Part shown: one piece after another, positions 22,082 through 33,058 of the stretch
Position numbering within the stretch: the first letter of the stretch is position 1
Layout: each line of letters opens with the position of its first letter
Source: Mycogone perniciosa
Lineage: Eukaryota > Ascomycota > Sordariomycetes > Hypocreales > Hypocreaceae
Length of the DNA: 49,886 nt
NCBI GenBank assembly: GCA_025331125.1
Contig: JAOALB010000254.1
Location: 1-49,886, forward strand
Reading direction: 5' to 3'
Program-made: the position numbers and the translations under genes
Notes under the pieces: model-generated
Told to the model about the DNA's origin: nothing
Seen by the model: the letters and a program-made list of their open reading frames with translations, nothing else
Databases searched by the model: none

Positions 22082-22992
22082 TCATATCGCCCAGTGACAA
22101 TATGAGAGTCGAGACGACGAAATGCAAAAGATGACACATGCCAGGAGTAAGAGCAGCCGGCAGATAGGGCCAACAATATCCGTCAGATAGGACCATATCC
22201 CCAGTAGAGCTTCGGTGTGACGCGAGAGAAAGAGGTAGCAGCGAATTTTAACTACTGTTAAGTACCAGAGGAAATTTTTGAAGATTGCCTTGATGAGTTT
22301 CCACAAGCTTTTGAGAATCCTGCATGTTGGAGCCATAATTCTTGGCGCAAAAGGGACGAGGGGGAATAAAGAGAGGAATGTGAAGATCTGGAACCATGAT
22401 ATGTTTGGGGAATGAATCGCTAGGGAGATGATCTTGACAACGAGCCATAGAGTAGCTAAGACTCCGATAACCCTCAAATCGTATAATAATGCATTCATGA
22501 TAAGCAGACAGATAGAAAGTAGGACTTGTATAACAATAAGAGCACAGTTCGAGGCCCCGATGAATATGAATATAAGCACAAACACGGCCGAAGCCGCGAT
22601 GAACTACAATCCCAGTAGTATCAGCTCAGGAGAGAGCCCTGCAATGATGAGTTCTGAGCCGATGACGAAGAGGATGAGGAAGTGCTGGAGGGATTCCCAT
22701 CCTGGGATAATCCCGGGCCAGATGATAACTATTGGGACAAGGAAAAATTCCGCGGAGAGAGGTTTGCTGAGGGTTTTATCCTTGAGTGATCTCCAGATGC
22801 AGTGGATTATGATGAACGGTGTGTGGCGATTTTGCCGGTGCTTGGTGTCAACCCGAGGGCAAGAGCGTGGTTCATGTTTTGTGAGAGAGTTTCTGGGATA
22901 TATATATAATTGTAGGTGTTCAAAAAGGCGGGCACAATGAAGGTTGGTTTGTATGGTTGCTCAACTGTCCTGAACGATCCAGGAGTGAACAT
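22082..22992 (-). pseudogene. Broken multi-span membrane protein gene
   Basis: On the minus strand an ORF opens at ATG 22992 and runs to a stop near 22807. The adjacent frame then continues as hydrophobic protein (containing FFLVPIVIIWPGIIPGW) to an in-frame TAG near 22600. The same frame then reads on through at least five more hydrophobic segments to 22082. The hydrophobic character on both sides of the stop suggests one ancestral polytopic membrane protein with a frameshift and a nonsense mutation. I could not find good donor and acceptor pairs to explain the two breaks as introns, although an acceptor-like TTGTAG coincides with the stop. The family is not recognised. Confidence 0.42.
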
Positions 22993-24137
22993 TATGAGAA
23001 CCTAGGTTCTACAATTCTCTGTAACAACGCGAGGAACAAGAGCACTAGGAGTAGATAAAAATAAAACAACATGCATGTTCATGTATATCTTGATGAGCTG
23101 CATTGCCTCACCAGTGCCCAATCGGTGGTCCCACGAGATCTAAAGCTGCGCTGGCGAAGTCGAGCAAAAAAATGTGAGTATTTAGCTTTTGACTATACAG
23201 ATATCCCAGCACAGCAAAAAGGTTCAATCATATAACATATGCATATCAGATATAGAAGTGCTTCTGTGTTCTTCGTCTTTGTTCCTTTTACTGCAAAGTC
23301 TTTTCTCGGCAAACATTCTTTGGTTTCTGAGTATCTTGGCTTGTCGCCTTTCTTTCCAAAGAACCACTTCCCTACAACGCTTTAGTTCGGTCCTGTTATC
23401 ACTTGGCCTTCTTTGTTAAATTCTTTCAAGGTGCTTCCATGCTAACCACTAGGTACATTCGAACTTATTTGTCTGTCCGGACTGGGGATGTTGATTTGCT
23501 CTATGGCATCGTGTGGCGTTCGTGAAGGTGAACACCTTTCTGACTAAATGAGTCAGAACTGGTAAGTTGGTGAACGAAGTTTCTGCTAATCGCCTGAAGA
23601 TGTGAGAGCGATGCGGGAGATGTTGTTTCGCACAGAGTGCAATGTAAATGCCACCTTGCCCATCACTCAGGGGTAGAGATATCCCAACTTCCCATGGCAG
23701 ATGAGAACCAAGCCTCTCCACCAAAGAGGACAGTGATTCCACACGCCACATAACTTCTCATATTTGGGCTACAAGGTAGATGTCTCATAGGCCTTCTTGT
23801 AGGAGACCACAACGTTTACAAGGGGGGCTACTTCGCATGTCGTACATTCATTTCTCATTTTCTCAATGAATAGATCTATCCTCTATCGTCTTTTCATCTA
23901 TAGTTACCCCAAAGCCTTTCAGTCATTTCTTGGCGACATTGTGTGCCATTACATTTACCTCTCAAACCAAATATCAGTCACTGACCTTCTGTATGGGATC
24001 TTCGTTGACATCTCGATGTCCAATCCGTGCAATACCAAGTGCAGGAAAATGCAAGTCCCCTATCCACGCCCTCTTCACCCTTTGTCTGTGGCCTCTTTCA
24101 GGTAGATGTGGTCGTTAAGGATTAAGAGGTAGTTTCC
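22993..24137. other. Intergenic, no supportable gene
   Basis: 1.1 kb. A 100-residue minus-strand ORF at 23449-23751 has fairly protein-like composition (GGIYIALCAKQHLP) and might be a relic exon, but no start context, introns or family support it. Confidence 0.4.
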
Positions 24138-24977
24138 TCAATCAAGGTACTCCAGTGGAAGGGTCAAGTGTCCATTCGTCTCAGCCTTCTGACGCAGTCT
24201 CATCCAGTACACAGACCTTAGAACATTTCCTTCCATCCTCTCACTGTCCAATTCAACTTCGATTATGTCAAATAAGATAGGCTTGATGTACCGTGCCTCG
24301 TTGATTTGGTGAAAGGTGTTATCTACCACGCGAAATGCCACAGAGAGATATTTTGGTTCATTGCCATGAATGATCTGGACCTGAACAGAGTCCATCCACT
24401 CTTCCGGCCGTGCGACAATATTGTCGGCCAATTGTGGGTAGCAGTTGAGAGAGATATGTGCTGGCGCTGGCCACTCTAGCTGAAAGTTGAATCCCACACA
24501 CCAGGTGACGTTCGCGGGGATTTGCTTCGAGATTACGTGCTCAAAAGCACTGATGATGCGGTACGGCCCATCCGTTGGGTTATACTGCTGTGTGTTTCCC
24601 CCGTTTGTGATTCGAAGAGACGTGCGAGCTTCTCCAGGCTGACCAAAGGTCGAAGGGAGGACCACATGTTGGGCACATGCGTCTTCTTCAGCCAGTTGAT
24701 TTGGTGTGAGATAGTTGCATGAAGCAGACGGTTGCCCGAAAGAGAGTGAGTTGCTTCCTTCTTGCCCCTGGCTGTGAGCCATGTACACAGAGAACTCGGA
24801 GTTTCGGATCTGGTTGACATCACATTCGATGAGAGTGAACTCCCATAGAAAGCCTCTCATGAGCTTCCCTGTTTCTTCAATGAACTCGTAATCAGGGGGG
24901 CCACGGCTTTGAGGGGCTTCGATGGTGTTGGGGAAGCGATAGGATATCGCATACCCATCCGAAACCACCTTGGACAT
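24138..24977 (-). CDS. Unrecognised 279-residue protein
   Basis: Intronless, with a good start context (AACATGTCC). The sequence is a mixed alpha/beta soluble protein without signal peptide or membrane segments. The N-terminus has a GxxYEFIEETG-like segment, the middle an NGGNTQQYNPTDGPYR loop, and the C-terminus a helical stretch IVEVELDSERMEGNVLRSVY-like. The even spread of hydrophobic residues supports real coding sequence. No catalytic motif is evident. It lies next to the broken membrane-protein gene on the same strand, but no functional link is shown. Confidence 0.55.
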   Translation of the reverse strand: MSKVVSDGYAISYRFPNTIEAPQSRGPPDYEFIEETGKLMRGFLWEFTLIECDVNQIRNSEFSVYMAHSQGQEGSNSLSFGQPSASCNYLTPNQLAEEDACAQHVVLPSTFGQPGEARTSLRITNGGNTQQYNPTDGPYRIISAFEHVISKQIPANVTWCVGFNFQLEWPAPAHISLNCYPQLADNIVARPEEWMDSVQVQIIHGNEPKYLSVAFRVVDNTFHQINEARYIKPILFDIIEVELDSERMEGNVLRSVYWMRLRQKAETNGHLTLPLEYLD

Positions 24978-26157
24978 GTTGATAGTATTATCCGAAGAAG
25001 TTTGAGGGTTTCGTGATGGTATCTTGAAGCAATGGGCACTCGTAATAGTTCGAAGTATGTGGTACTCGTAATAGTGAATGGTTGGTAGCTTGTGGTGTGT
25101 TTACTGGCAGATAGCCAAAGAAAGTTGTGAGGGGAGAGAGAAGAAAGTAACGAGTTATCATGGAAACGAAGATTTAATATAAAAGGTAGGATCTCGTCGT
25201 TCAACGAAGCTTCATTCACTTGATCCAGGCTGTTCAGTGTTATCAAGTAGATGGTGTTGTTCTACCTGTGTGGATGGGCAAACCTTGCACAAAACCAGGA
25301 CCGAGAACAATCCAAACTACGATATATATGCAGTGTTCCGATGGGCTGCCTGATGAATCTGGTGAATTTGAACCATAGCAACGTACAACGCGTTTTAATG
25401 AGCATGATTGGGACGGAACGCCCCTTAACGCGTCTTCTAGCACCATAGCAACTTGTTTTGACGATGGCGGAGCAAACGGCTTCTCATGTAGTGAATCCAA
25501 GGAAGATTAGCCACTGAGAACAAGAGGGGGATATGAAAATTACTAAGAAACCATCCCTGTGAACTTACCGGACAGTCTGAAAGGGACAGTCAAAGATAAC
25601 ACAAACAAGATGATTCCTACAAATTAAATGCCTGAGCGGGGAGTTTGAGGCAAATAAGAACAACTACATTATCGCAATGGGGGGTAAAGAGCAATTGATG
25701 TGTGTGGTATTTTCCAATTGAAAGTGCTGAGCTTAGAATGATTGGGGGGGTCGATAAAATACAACTACCTGGGGTAGTGAACGAATCGACCTTTCATTCT
25801 ATGTGAATTGATACGGCGTAGGTAACTCAAAACAGCAGTAGTAACATATGAAAGAGAAGATAGAAGATAGATTTGACCCTGAGAGTATTGAAGACACGCT
25901 GACATCTGAGTTCTACGAAAGGATTGCTGATTTTGCCCAACAGCGACGTTACTCTCCAAACAAAGCAATCACTAAAACCAACAAAGACAAACACGGCATA
26001 GTCAAATAAAACTTGTATTGTCATAATTGATATCTTGTACTCATCAATGCTAGCTAAATTATATGCAGCCTCATACCAACCGATTAGCCCGCAGGCTATG
26101 TTCATGAACAAAATTTACGTCATTGGACCACCATCAAGGGTTTTTTTTTTCATTTAT
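24978..26157. other. Intergenic, no gene seen
   Basis: 1.2 kb of relatively AT-rich sequence. It should hold the promoter of the preceding minus-strand gene and the 3' end of the hydrolase transcript. A T run (about 26140-26152) lies just beyond the hydrolase stop. No convincing ORF. Confidence 0.5.
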
Positions 26158-27207
26158 TTAGTCCTCTTTTCTTTGTTTGGCCAACCAGCCGAGGAGGACC
26201 TTCTTGAAGGCCTCGGGGTCTGAAATCTGAGGAGCGTGGCCCAAGGTTGGGAACCGGTGCAAAGTGCAGCGGGGGATCAGGCGGGCGACCTGAGGGCCGA
26301 GGAGATCAAAGCGGCCAAGCTTGGCAGCGACGTCGGGGGGAGACCATTGGGATCCAATGGCGACCTTGTCCTTGTCGCCGACGATCAGAAGGGTCTTGGG
26401 CTTCAGGTCCTTGAAGTAAGGGGCGACGGGAGAGGTCAGCACCAGGTCGACGATCTGGGCCTGGTTCCTGATGAAGGCTTCACGCTTGGAGCCGTAGTAG
26501 ATGTTGACCAGCATGTTGACCCAGGTGTCGTAGGAATGCTTCCACTGGCCGATGTAGTAGATGGCCTGCTCATAACCACGGATAGAGCCGTAGGTAGAGG
26601 CCGCCTCGCTCTGGATGCCGTCGTCGATGGAGATGTAAGGAACACCCTTCTGAACGTAGTCCTCAAGACCAACGGGGTCGACCAGAACTAGCCTGTCGAT
26701 AACATTGGGATACTGAAGGGCGAAGCGCGTGCTAAGCATGCCGCCCAAGGAGTGACCAATGAGGGTGATCTTGTCGATACCCAGGGTGGCGAGCAAGCCA
26801 CGAGTGTTCCAAGCAAGCTGGTTCAGACTGAACTGGTATTGGTCAGGCTTGGAGCTCTTGCAGAAGCCAACCTGGTCCGGAGCGATAACACGATATCCAA
26901 CATTTGCGAGGTCCTTGATCGTGTCGATCCAGGTTGCACCGCAGAAGTTCTTGCCGTGGAGAAGGACAGCGGTCTTGCCATTGGGCTTGCAGAAGGGCGC
27001 AATGTCCATGAACGCCATCTGAAGGTCCTGCTGCTGGCTGCGAAAGTTGAAGACCTTGACGGGGAACGGATAGGTGAAGTTTGAGCCGTTCAGATCATTG
27101 GGGAACGGGCCCTTGGAGACAGTGCCATTGGCAGAATCAGCAGCGAGGGCGGCGCCCGCTGAGAAGAGGCCCGTAGCCAGAGCAGTGACAAGGCCGCTGA
27201 ACTTCAT
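26158..27207 (-). CDS. Secreted alpha/beta-fold hydrolase
   Basis: Intronless, 349 residues. A signal peptide (about 1-22, ending AALAADS) predicts secretion. The fold shows the HG oxyanion element (LLHGKNFCG, about 83-90), the nucleophile elbow GHSLGG with Ser153, an acid in VGDKDK (Asp278 or Asp280) and the catalytic His in LGHAPQ (His324). Ser as nucleophile suggests an esterase, lipase or haloperoxidase-like enzyme rather than an epoxide hydrolase or dehalogenase, which use Asp. Several N-glycosylation sites (NGT, NGS, NFT) lie near the N-terminus. The coding sequence is strikingly C/G-ending at third positions compared with neighbouring minus-strand genes, as in highly expressed fungal genes. 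The substrate is unknown. Confidence 0.9.
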   Translation of the reverse strand: MKFSGLVTALATGLFSAGAALAADSANGTVSKGPFPNDLNGSNFTYPFPVKVFNFRSQQQDLQMAFMDIAPFCKPNGKTAVLLHGKNFCGATWIDTIKDLANVGYRVIAPDQVGFCKSSKPDQYQFSLNQLAWNTRGLLATLGIDKITLIGHSLGGMLSTRFALQYPNVIDRLVLVDPVGLEDYVQKGVPYISIDDGIQSEAASTYGSIRGYEQAIYYIGQWKHSYDTWVNMLVNIYYGSKREAFIRNQAQIVDLVLTSPVAPYFKDLKPKTLLIVGDKDKVAIGSQWSPPDVAAKLGRFDLLGPQVARLIPRCTLHRFPTLGHAPQISDPEAFKKVLLGWLAKQRKED

Positions 27208-30200
27208 GGTGATCGTTGATGCCGCGAGTGATGAAGCTCTTGGGGAGGAGTGGTGACACTACTATTAGTAGTTCTCGAGAAAAAGAGCCTCACTAGGACG
27301 AGCTCAAGATCAAGGGCACCACGTGCGTCAACAAAGCTTGGCGGGGGGTTGACGAATAAAGGAGAGATGCTGGACTCATGCAGACGCAGAAGTATGTAAG
27401 AGTACTAGATAGTAGTCAGACCTCCACAATACAAAGAGCCAACTGGAACTGGAAAGCTGCAGCTATTAATCGTGCTCGTGGGAACTGCAGTTGTCCGAGA
27501 CCAGACCCACGCTGCCATGCTTTTTAGCATTGATGACCCTGGCTGGTTCAAGAAGCTCGCCCGCGGGTAATTTCTTACCGGTGTACGGAGTACGGAGGCC
27601 GTTGGTGGCGGGAACGGCATAAGAAACTCCTCTAAGCACTTAAAACTAGGGTGTCGAGGATGCTTCTCTGTTATGCTATCAATATCCCATTCTTCTGTTG
27701 TTGATGTTTGATGTATATACTCGGCTGCTGCTCTTGGGCTTGCCACAATCCCTTGATACACGCCTCAAACAGCATGAGAAAATAAAATAAAAATAAAAAA
27801 TCGGGAAAATATTACCAACAATAATCACGCACTGCGGATCTTCCAGCAGTTTGGTACTCGTACCTTGCATATCAACCCTGCACACATACGCGTGCGGTGG
27901 TGTGGCTTCCGAGTGGCCGATTAATACGAGTTATTGCTCCGCCCTTCCCTTTAAGCGATCAGTTGCCAAGCAGCTCTACGAGTGTGTTTTCCAATAGTAG
28001 CACTGCTACGGAGTACTACTACTGCTAAGAATAAGCAAAATGTCGCAGAGTTCTCCGCATTCATATATTACATCTTGGAACCAACGATCTAACAGTGCCA
28101 TGCTGGTCATTCTTGAGTCGGGAAGACTCGCGAGATCATCATCGGGTTTACCTCTAGCCGGCGTGAGTTTTGGCCCGAAGCACCCGAAGCCTTCAAACCC
28201 TTGTCATCATATCGTGGTTACGACCAGACTAGTAGTAAATCAAGCGAGCAGGATCTTTTCCCTCTTCCGCTTATTTCACTTCGAAAGAAGACCACCACCA
28301 CCACCACATGAAGCCATCCCCATTCATTAAAGCTTATCTACTACTCACAAAGAAGTCGGTTTATTTTTTATTTTTTTTCTTATTTCTTTTGCCTTTCCCA
28401 TCGTTTGGCAAATAGAGCGGTAATACGGCTGGATCTACATACTAGTAGAGTAGTATTAGGTGATTCCGCGGGTGCCGGAGGTTCGCCGAAGGATTAGTAT
28501 GAGTAGTACTACGTACGAAGGACAAAACCCTAAACCAACATGCAAGAGTAGGTATGTATGCGACGGCAGTCCGTCCAACAGTGTTGTTGGTCCGGGGAGT
28601 GAGATGCTCACACCAGGGGACCGCTGCTAAAGAAGCTAGGAAGACGACCCGTTCCTTGTTGGGACGACTACTAACTTGGACCGACCCGTTTCTCTTCATC
28701 GTCTTGTACTGTCAAATCCCCGGGAATGACGATGAGATGCCTTCGTTCGAAGTACTCGTAACAGAGCGATTAACAACAAATTCCATGTCTGTCTCGGGTA
28801 AGGGAAGATGGGGACAGAATTGTGCATACGGAGTACAGTACTACTAAGAGACAGCACAGCACGCCTTATACTATCCGTAAACGGTGACCTGACCCCGGTT
28901 GATAAATCGAGAAGAGGTCTTGGCTGGGCAAAAGTTCGCTGAGTCCGGTGAGCCCGCGAGCCCGCACTGACGGTCATGATGCCCAAGTGGGTATAGAGGC
29001 GGCCTAGGACCGAGACTAACAAGCGATGTCGATTGGAGAAGTTTTTTTTTATGCACTTTTCCTTTTTCATGGGTCTTCTACCTGTGTGTGTCGAGACTGT
29101 CTGTTCTCGCGAGGCACAATGAAAGGCGTGCCTGGGCTCATGCTTGTGCTGCTACCCTATCAGTTTCGTATGTGTAGAATGTAGAAGTCAAGGAGCCGCT
29201 TTCAACAAGACGAACATCTGGCAGATCACGGAAGCTACCGGTGATTTGTTCGATACCCGACAGACGGCTCGACGCCAAAGGCCATTAAATCGACCGCCAC
29301 ATCGTGGAGTTTGTCTGGATAAGCACGTCGAGCAAGCCCGTTAGTTTAGGATCTTTAGGTTAGGAGGGAAAACCCCTCTAGTTCTCAGTAGTAGTAATCA
29401 ATTTGTCAGTCCCATCTACGAGCAATACGAGCGGACAGGACGGCTCGTGCACGATCTTCTTCTCCAGATCTTCCCAGGCATTTTGTGGGAGGATACGGAG
29501 GTTTATTATTATTATTATTTTTGGTCGATCGGTTCAAGCCGTGGCAGAGAGGCCGTGCGCAACTGGAGGATCATATTCAGTGCTTATTGATGCCAAAATA
29601 CCTACCTATAATTCGATCATATCCACTAGAGCTCAGCTGGCGCAACAGGACTCGGGAAGGTATACGGAGTACGGAGCACTAGCAATGTAACGTTTATATC
29701 TACTACTACAACTCCGTATCTGGCTGGGAGCTAGGACACGATTCGTACCGAGATATAGCGGCCGCGGGATCTAAGTGTTTGTAATAATAGTACTAACAGT
29801 ATTACGAGTACAATGCCCCGAACATATCCCCATGAAATACGGAGTAATACTAACAAAGTTGGCAAAAAAACTCGAGAGAAAACAACAGTATTCATGCAAG
29901 AGGATGGGGAATCGACCTGTGTCCAATCTCCCATCCTCAACCATCCCAGCACATTTCAAGCCCCCCATGCCAGTGCCAATTGCCAAGATTCTTTGCTGAC
30001 AAGCCCTCCGTCCGTATTGCTTCCTCGTGCAAAGACTTGCCCCATTCGGCATTCGGTCCGTCGAACCGTACCAAGGGCTGTCTCCTGTCACCAGTGGCAT
30101 CCCCCCTCACTCTAATTCTCACGTTCTCGCCTCTGCTGTTGCTTCGAAGCGACGACGGAGTCGAGTGCTCATTCAGGCTAGGATTTGCAGAACAAGAACA

Positions 30201-30788
30201 GCCTTCTCGTTTACACAATGCCAGCCCTCACAAGACCGGCTCGATGAGTACGAGTTCAAGTAAGCTCCCGCTTGTAAAGCCCATGCGAGACACTCCCGTC
30301 TGTAACCTGACCATAATCCCGAGTGGCTATTATCTTGGTAGCTTTGGACAGGCCAGGGCAAGGCCCCTCCCCATGCTTGTTTTCTGCCGCCCAGCTTTTA
30401 GTCTGCTTCTTTACGAGTTTGACCTCCGCTTGGTGCTGATGAAACAATCAGATGCCGGGCATCTTGCAGACCTCCGGGCGCAATCTCTTCAGTACAAAGG
30501 GTGCAGGCACATACATGCATGCATGCACGATATTGTAGCACACGCGCCTTTACCTTTTTAGACGTCCTCTTTTATTATACCCCGATCCTTAAAACTAAAC
30601 ATTGTCTTGACATGCCAGCCTTGTTTTGCACCATCCTTCTGGATACATAATGTCGCATGTCCAACCTTTTCGATCGTGACGACGAGGACGGAGGAAGTTG
30701 AAGCATCACATTTCCCTAGCTTCCTGGTCTCTTTCTCCCCATAACGGCCCTTGAGCCGCTCGTTTATTTACATTCTCTCTCTCTCACG
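27208..30788. other. 3.6-kb gene-poor region, motif rich
   Basis: No gene I can support. Both ends should hold promoters, of the hydrolase on the left and the PTH11-like gene on the right. Copies of the 9-mer lie at 27584, 28007, 28827, 29663 and 29838. There is a T-rich stretch (about 28360-28400) and an ATT run (about 29500-29520). ORFs of 60-193 codons overlap on both strands without protein-like composition, including the one at 29980-30561. Spliced non-coding transcripts or decayed genes cannot be excluded. Confidence 0.5.
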
Positions 30789-32172
30789 ATGGCCACCGAT
30801 TTCCCTCCCGGCTTTGCTGAGCAGAGCAACGCCAATTATGTCCGCATTCCGAGCATCGTTTTCTTCGTCGTGACGCCCATCTTTATCGGTATCAGGTTGT
30901 GGAATCGCCTGTTGAACAAATCACATCTCGGATTGGATGATGCGACCATCGTCATATCTTTTGTACGATTTCGAGGCTTGCCTTCATCCTGGCGGCGGGA
31001 GAGAGACGAGACTAATATGAAGCTCTTCAGATATGCACACTTATCGTCCAAATATGTATGATGTTCTCATGCAACTACGGCTTCGGCAGACATATTGCCA
31101 CATTACCAAGGCAGGATAGATTGAAGGCCCTTGAGGTAGGACATGCATTGAATTCCCCAGCAAGGGAGAAAGACGCAATAGTACTGACTCTTGCTTCGCC
31201 AGCTCTTCTACGTCGCGCAAATCTTTTACAAGCTTACCATCAACCTAACCAAGACTTCCATTATTCTCCTCTACCTGCGCATCTTCGTTCAGAGATGGTT
31301 CCGTATCTGCTGCTACGTCCTCATGGGCCTCATTCTCGCATACACCGTGGCCAGCACGGCCACGTCCATCTGGCAATGCGACCCTATCAAAGGCGCCTGG
31401 GATAAAAGCGTGAACCCCAAATGCATCAGCTTGACCCAGAACTGGTACGCCAATGCCGGTTATTCCATCGCTACGGATATCTTGATTCTTCTGTTGCCGA
31501 TGCAGCCCATCTGGCAGAGCAAGCTACCAGTTAACCAGAAGAGGGCCCTGCTTCTAGTCTTCGCCCTGGGTGGATTGTGAGCAGCACCACTCTCTTGCCC
31601 CCTGTTGCGGAATTGTCATACTAATGGAACGTTCAGCGTCACTGTCACGTCTATTATGCGCGCCACTACCCTCGATTTCTCTACCACGAGTCCCGATATT
31701 ACCTGTAAGCCTTATTTGTTTCTATCCACCACCTAGTAGATGTGCTTACCATGCTAATCTCCCTCTAGACGACATCTCCTCCACGCTCTGGACTATGATC
31801 GAAGAAAACGTCGCCATCATCTGCGCCTGCCTCCCCATGTGCCGTGTCATCCTCGCCCCTATCTTCCCCAAAATCTTCGGTGGACACTCTCAAAACGCAT
31901 CCTCCGCCTCCGGAGCGCTTGGCTCAGGTTCTCATCCACACAGCTCAGCCTACCAGCGTCCTTCCTCCGCGCGGAACAGCTGGAAGCCCTACTCAGGACC
32001 GGGCCATGCTGAGGGAACGACCCATAGCGTTGCGCACCACAGCGACAGCACGAGCGAGGAGTTTATTCTTACGTCGGTGGCGAAACATGACGGGGATGAT
32101 CAAGACGGGGCGATTGTGAAGACTACCAAGTACGAGGTTTCGTATGAAAGGGATCCGTATGGAAAGTGCTGA
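30789..32172 (+). CDS. PTH11-like / fungal rhodopsin-domain membrane protein, five exons
   Basis: Inferred exons are 30789-30962, 31031-31135, 31203-31576, 31637-31704 and 31769-32172, giving 374 residues. Frames join cleanly across all four introns. About seven hydrophobic segments are arranged as in the fungal rhodopsin-like domain. Typical family features are visible: RLWNRLLNKSHLGLDDATIV after the first helix, NYGFGRH, the helix LFYVAQIFYKLTINLTKTSI, the WQCDPIKGAWD-x-C loop, and SIATDILILLLPMQPIW. The cytosolic C-terminus is Ser/His-rich and acidic, ending in a charged YERDPYG segment. PTH11 in the rice-blast fungus is a receptor needed for surface sensing, but the family is large and most members have no known ligand. 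The first donor (GTACGA) is slightly unusual. Confidence 0.87.
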
Positions 32173-33058
32173 GCGCGATGCCATGCGAAAGACCCCTCTA
32201 TTTAATTAATCAGGATAAAAACGCAAAGGAGCGTGCTTTGGGAGAAGGATCTTGCGGATTCAATGGGAACAGTATACCCTAGAGGGCCTCGGGCAAATGT
32301 TTGTTTTATTCTTTTGACTACCGCTTTGTACGAGTATGTAATTCTACGGCCTTGTTTATTGGATGGTTTACGACGAGACGGCCTGGGGTCATAGGTTTTA
32401 CGCAAGAATTGCCATGTAGATGCCCATACAAATTAGTAGAGCAATTGAACACGGGCCTGTTATCTGCTATAGATCATACCTAGATATAGTATACAGGGCA
32501 GAAAAGGGCCGAATTCTCTGCCTTGTATTGATTGGTCCTCTCAGCCCATGTCTCTGACCTTTTGTCAGACGTCAAGACGGCGGATCCGGTAATAACTAGG
32601 CTGTGTTAGGGTTTAAATAAAAATGGCGCTGTTTCTGCAATAAACATCCGACCTGGCTTAGCTTCCTTTCCGGGGGAGTCATAGCGGAAGATTATGATTT
32701 GTCTGTAGGGTAGAAGTCGTCAGTGGCTGAACAGGGGATGGCCATATCCCTGGACCTTTGTGAGAAGCAAAATTGCGAGGAAAAGTGGCGGTTTTATGCT
32801 GCTTCCAAGAACCAGGCTTTTCATAACCGAGATCAGAGAACTTATATCAGGCTCACTAATATGCAATATCACCCGAGAACGGAAACAGAGCCGGCATGTG
32901 ACAAGTATATATGGTCTGAAGGCATTGCGATGCTTGATACGATTACCTAGGTAATAGTATGATGGTCCCTCACTGGATCGTGAGACGTTGACTTGACTTG
33001 TTGTTTTACATATGTTGCTGTAGGTTAGGTTTATGGGACGAAGTCATACATGTGAGCA
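32173..33058. other. Convergent intergenic region
   Basis: 0.9 kb between the stops of two converging genes, so it holds two 3' UTRs. No ORF with protein-like content and no ordered repeat. Confidence 0.55.

Noticed and set aside
23449..23751. 100-residue minus-strand ORF with somewhat protein-like composition
   Set aside because: No family, no flanking exons and no link to the broken membrane gene could be shown; noted only as a possible relic.
29980..30561. 193-residue plus-strand ORF
   Set aside because: It is rich in rare residue combinations without a domain, overlaps ORFs on both strands, and has no start context or splice support.
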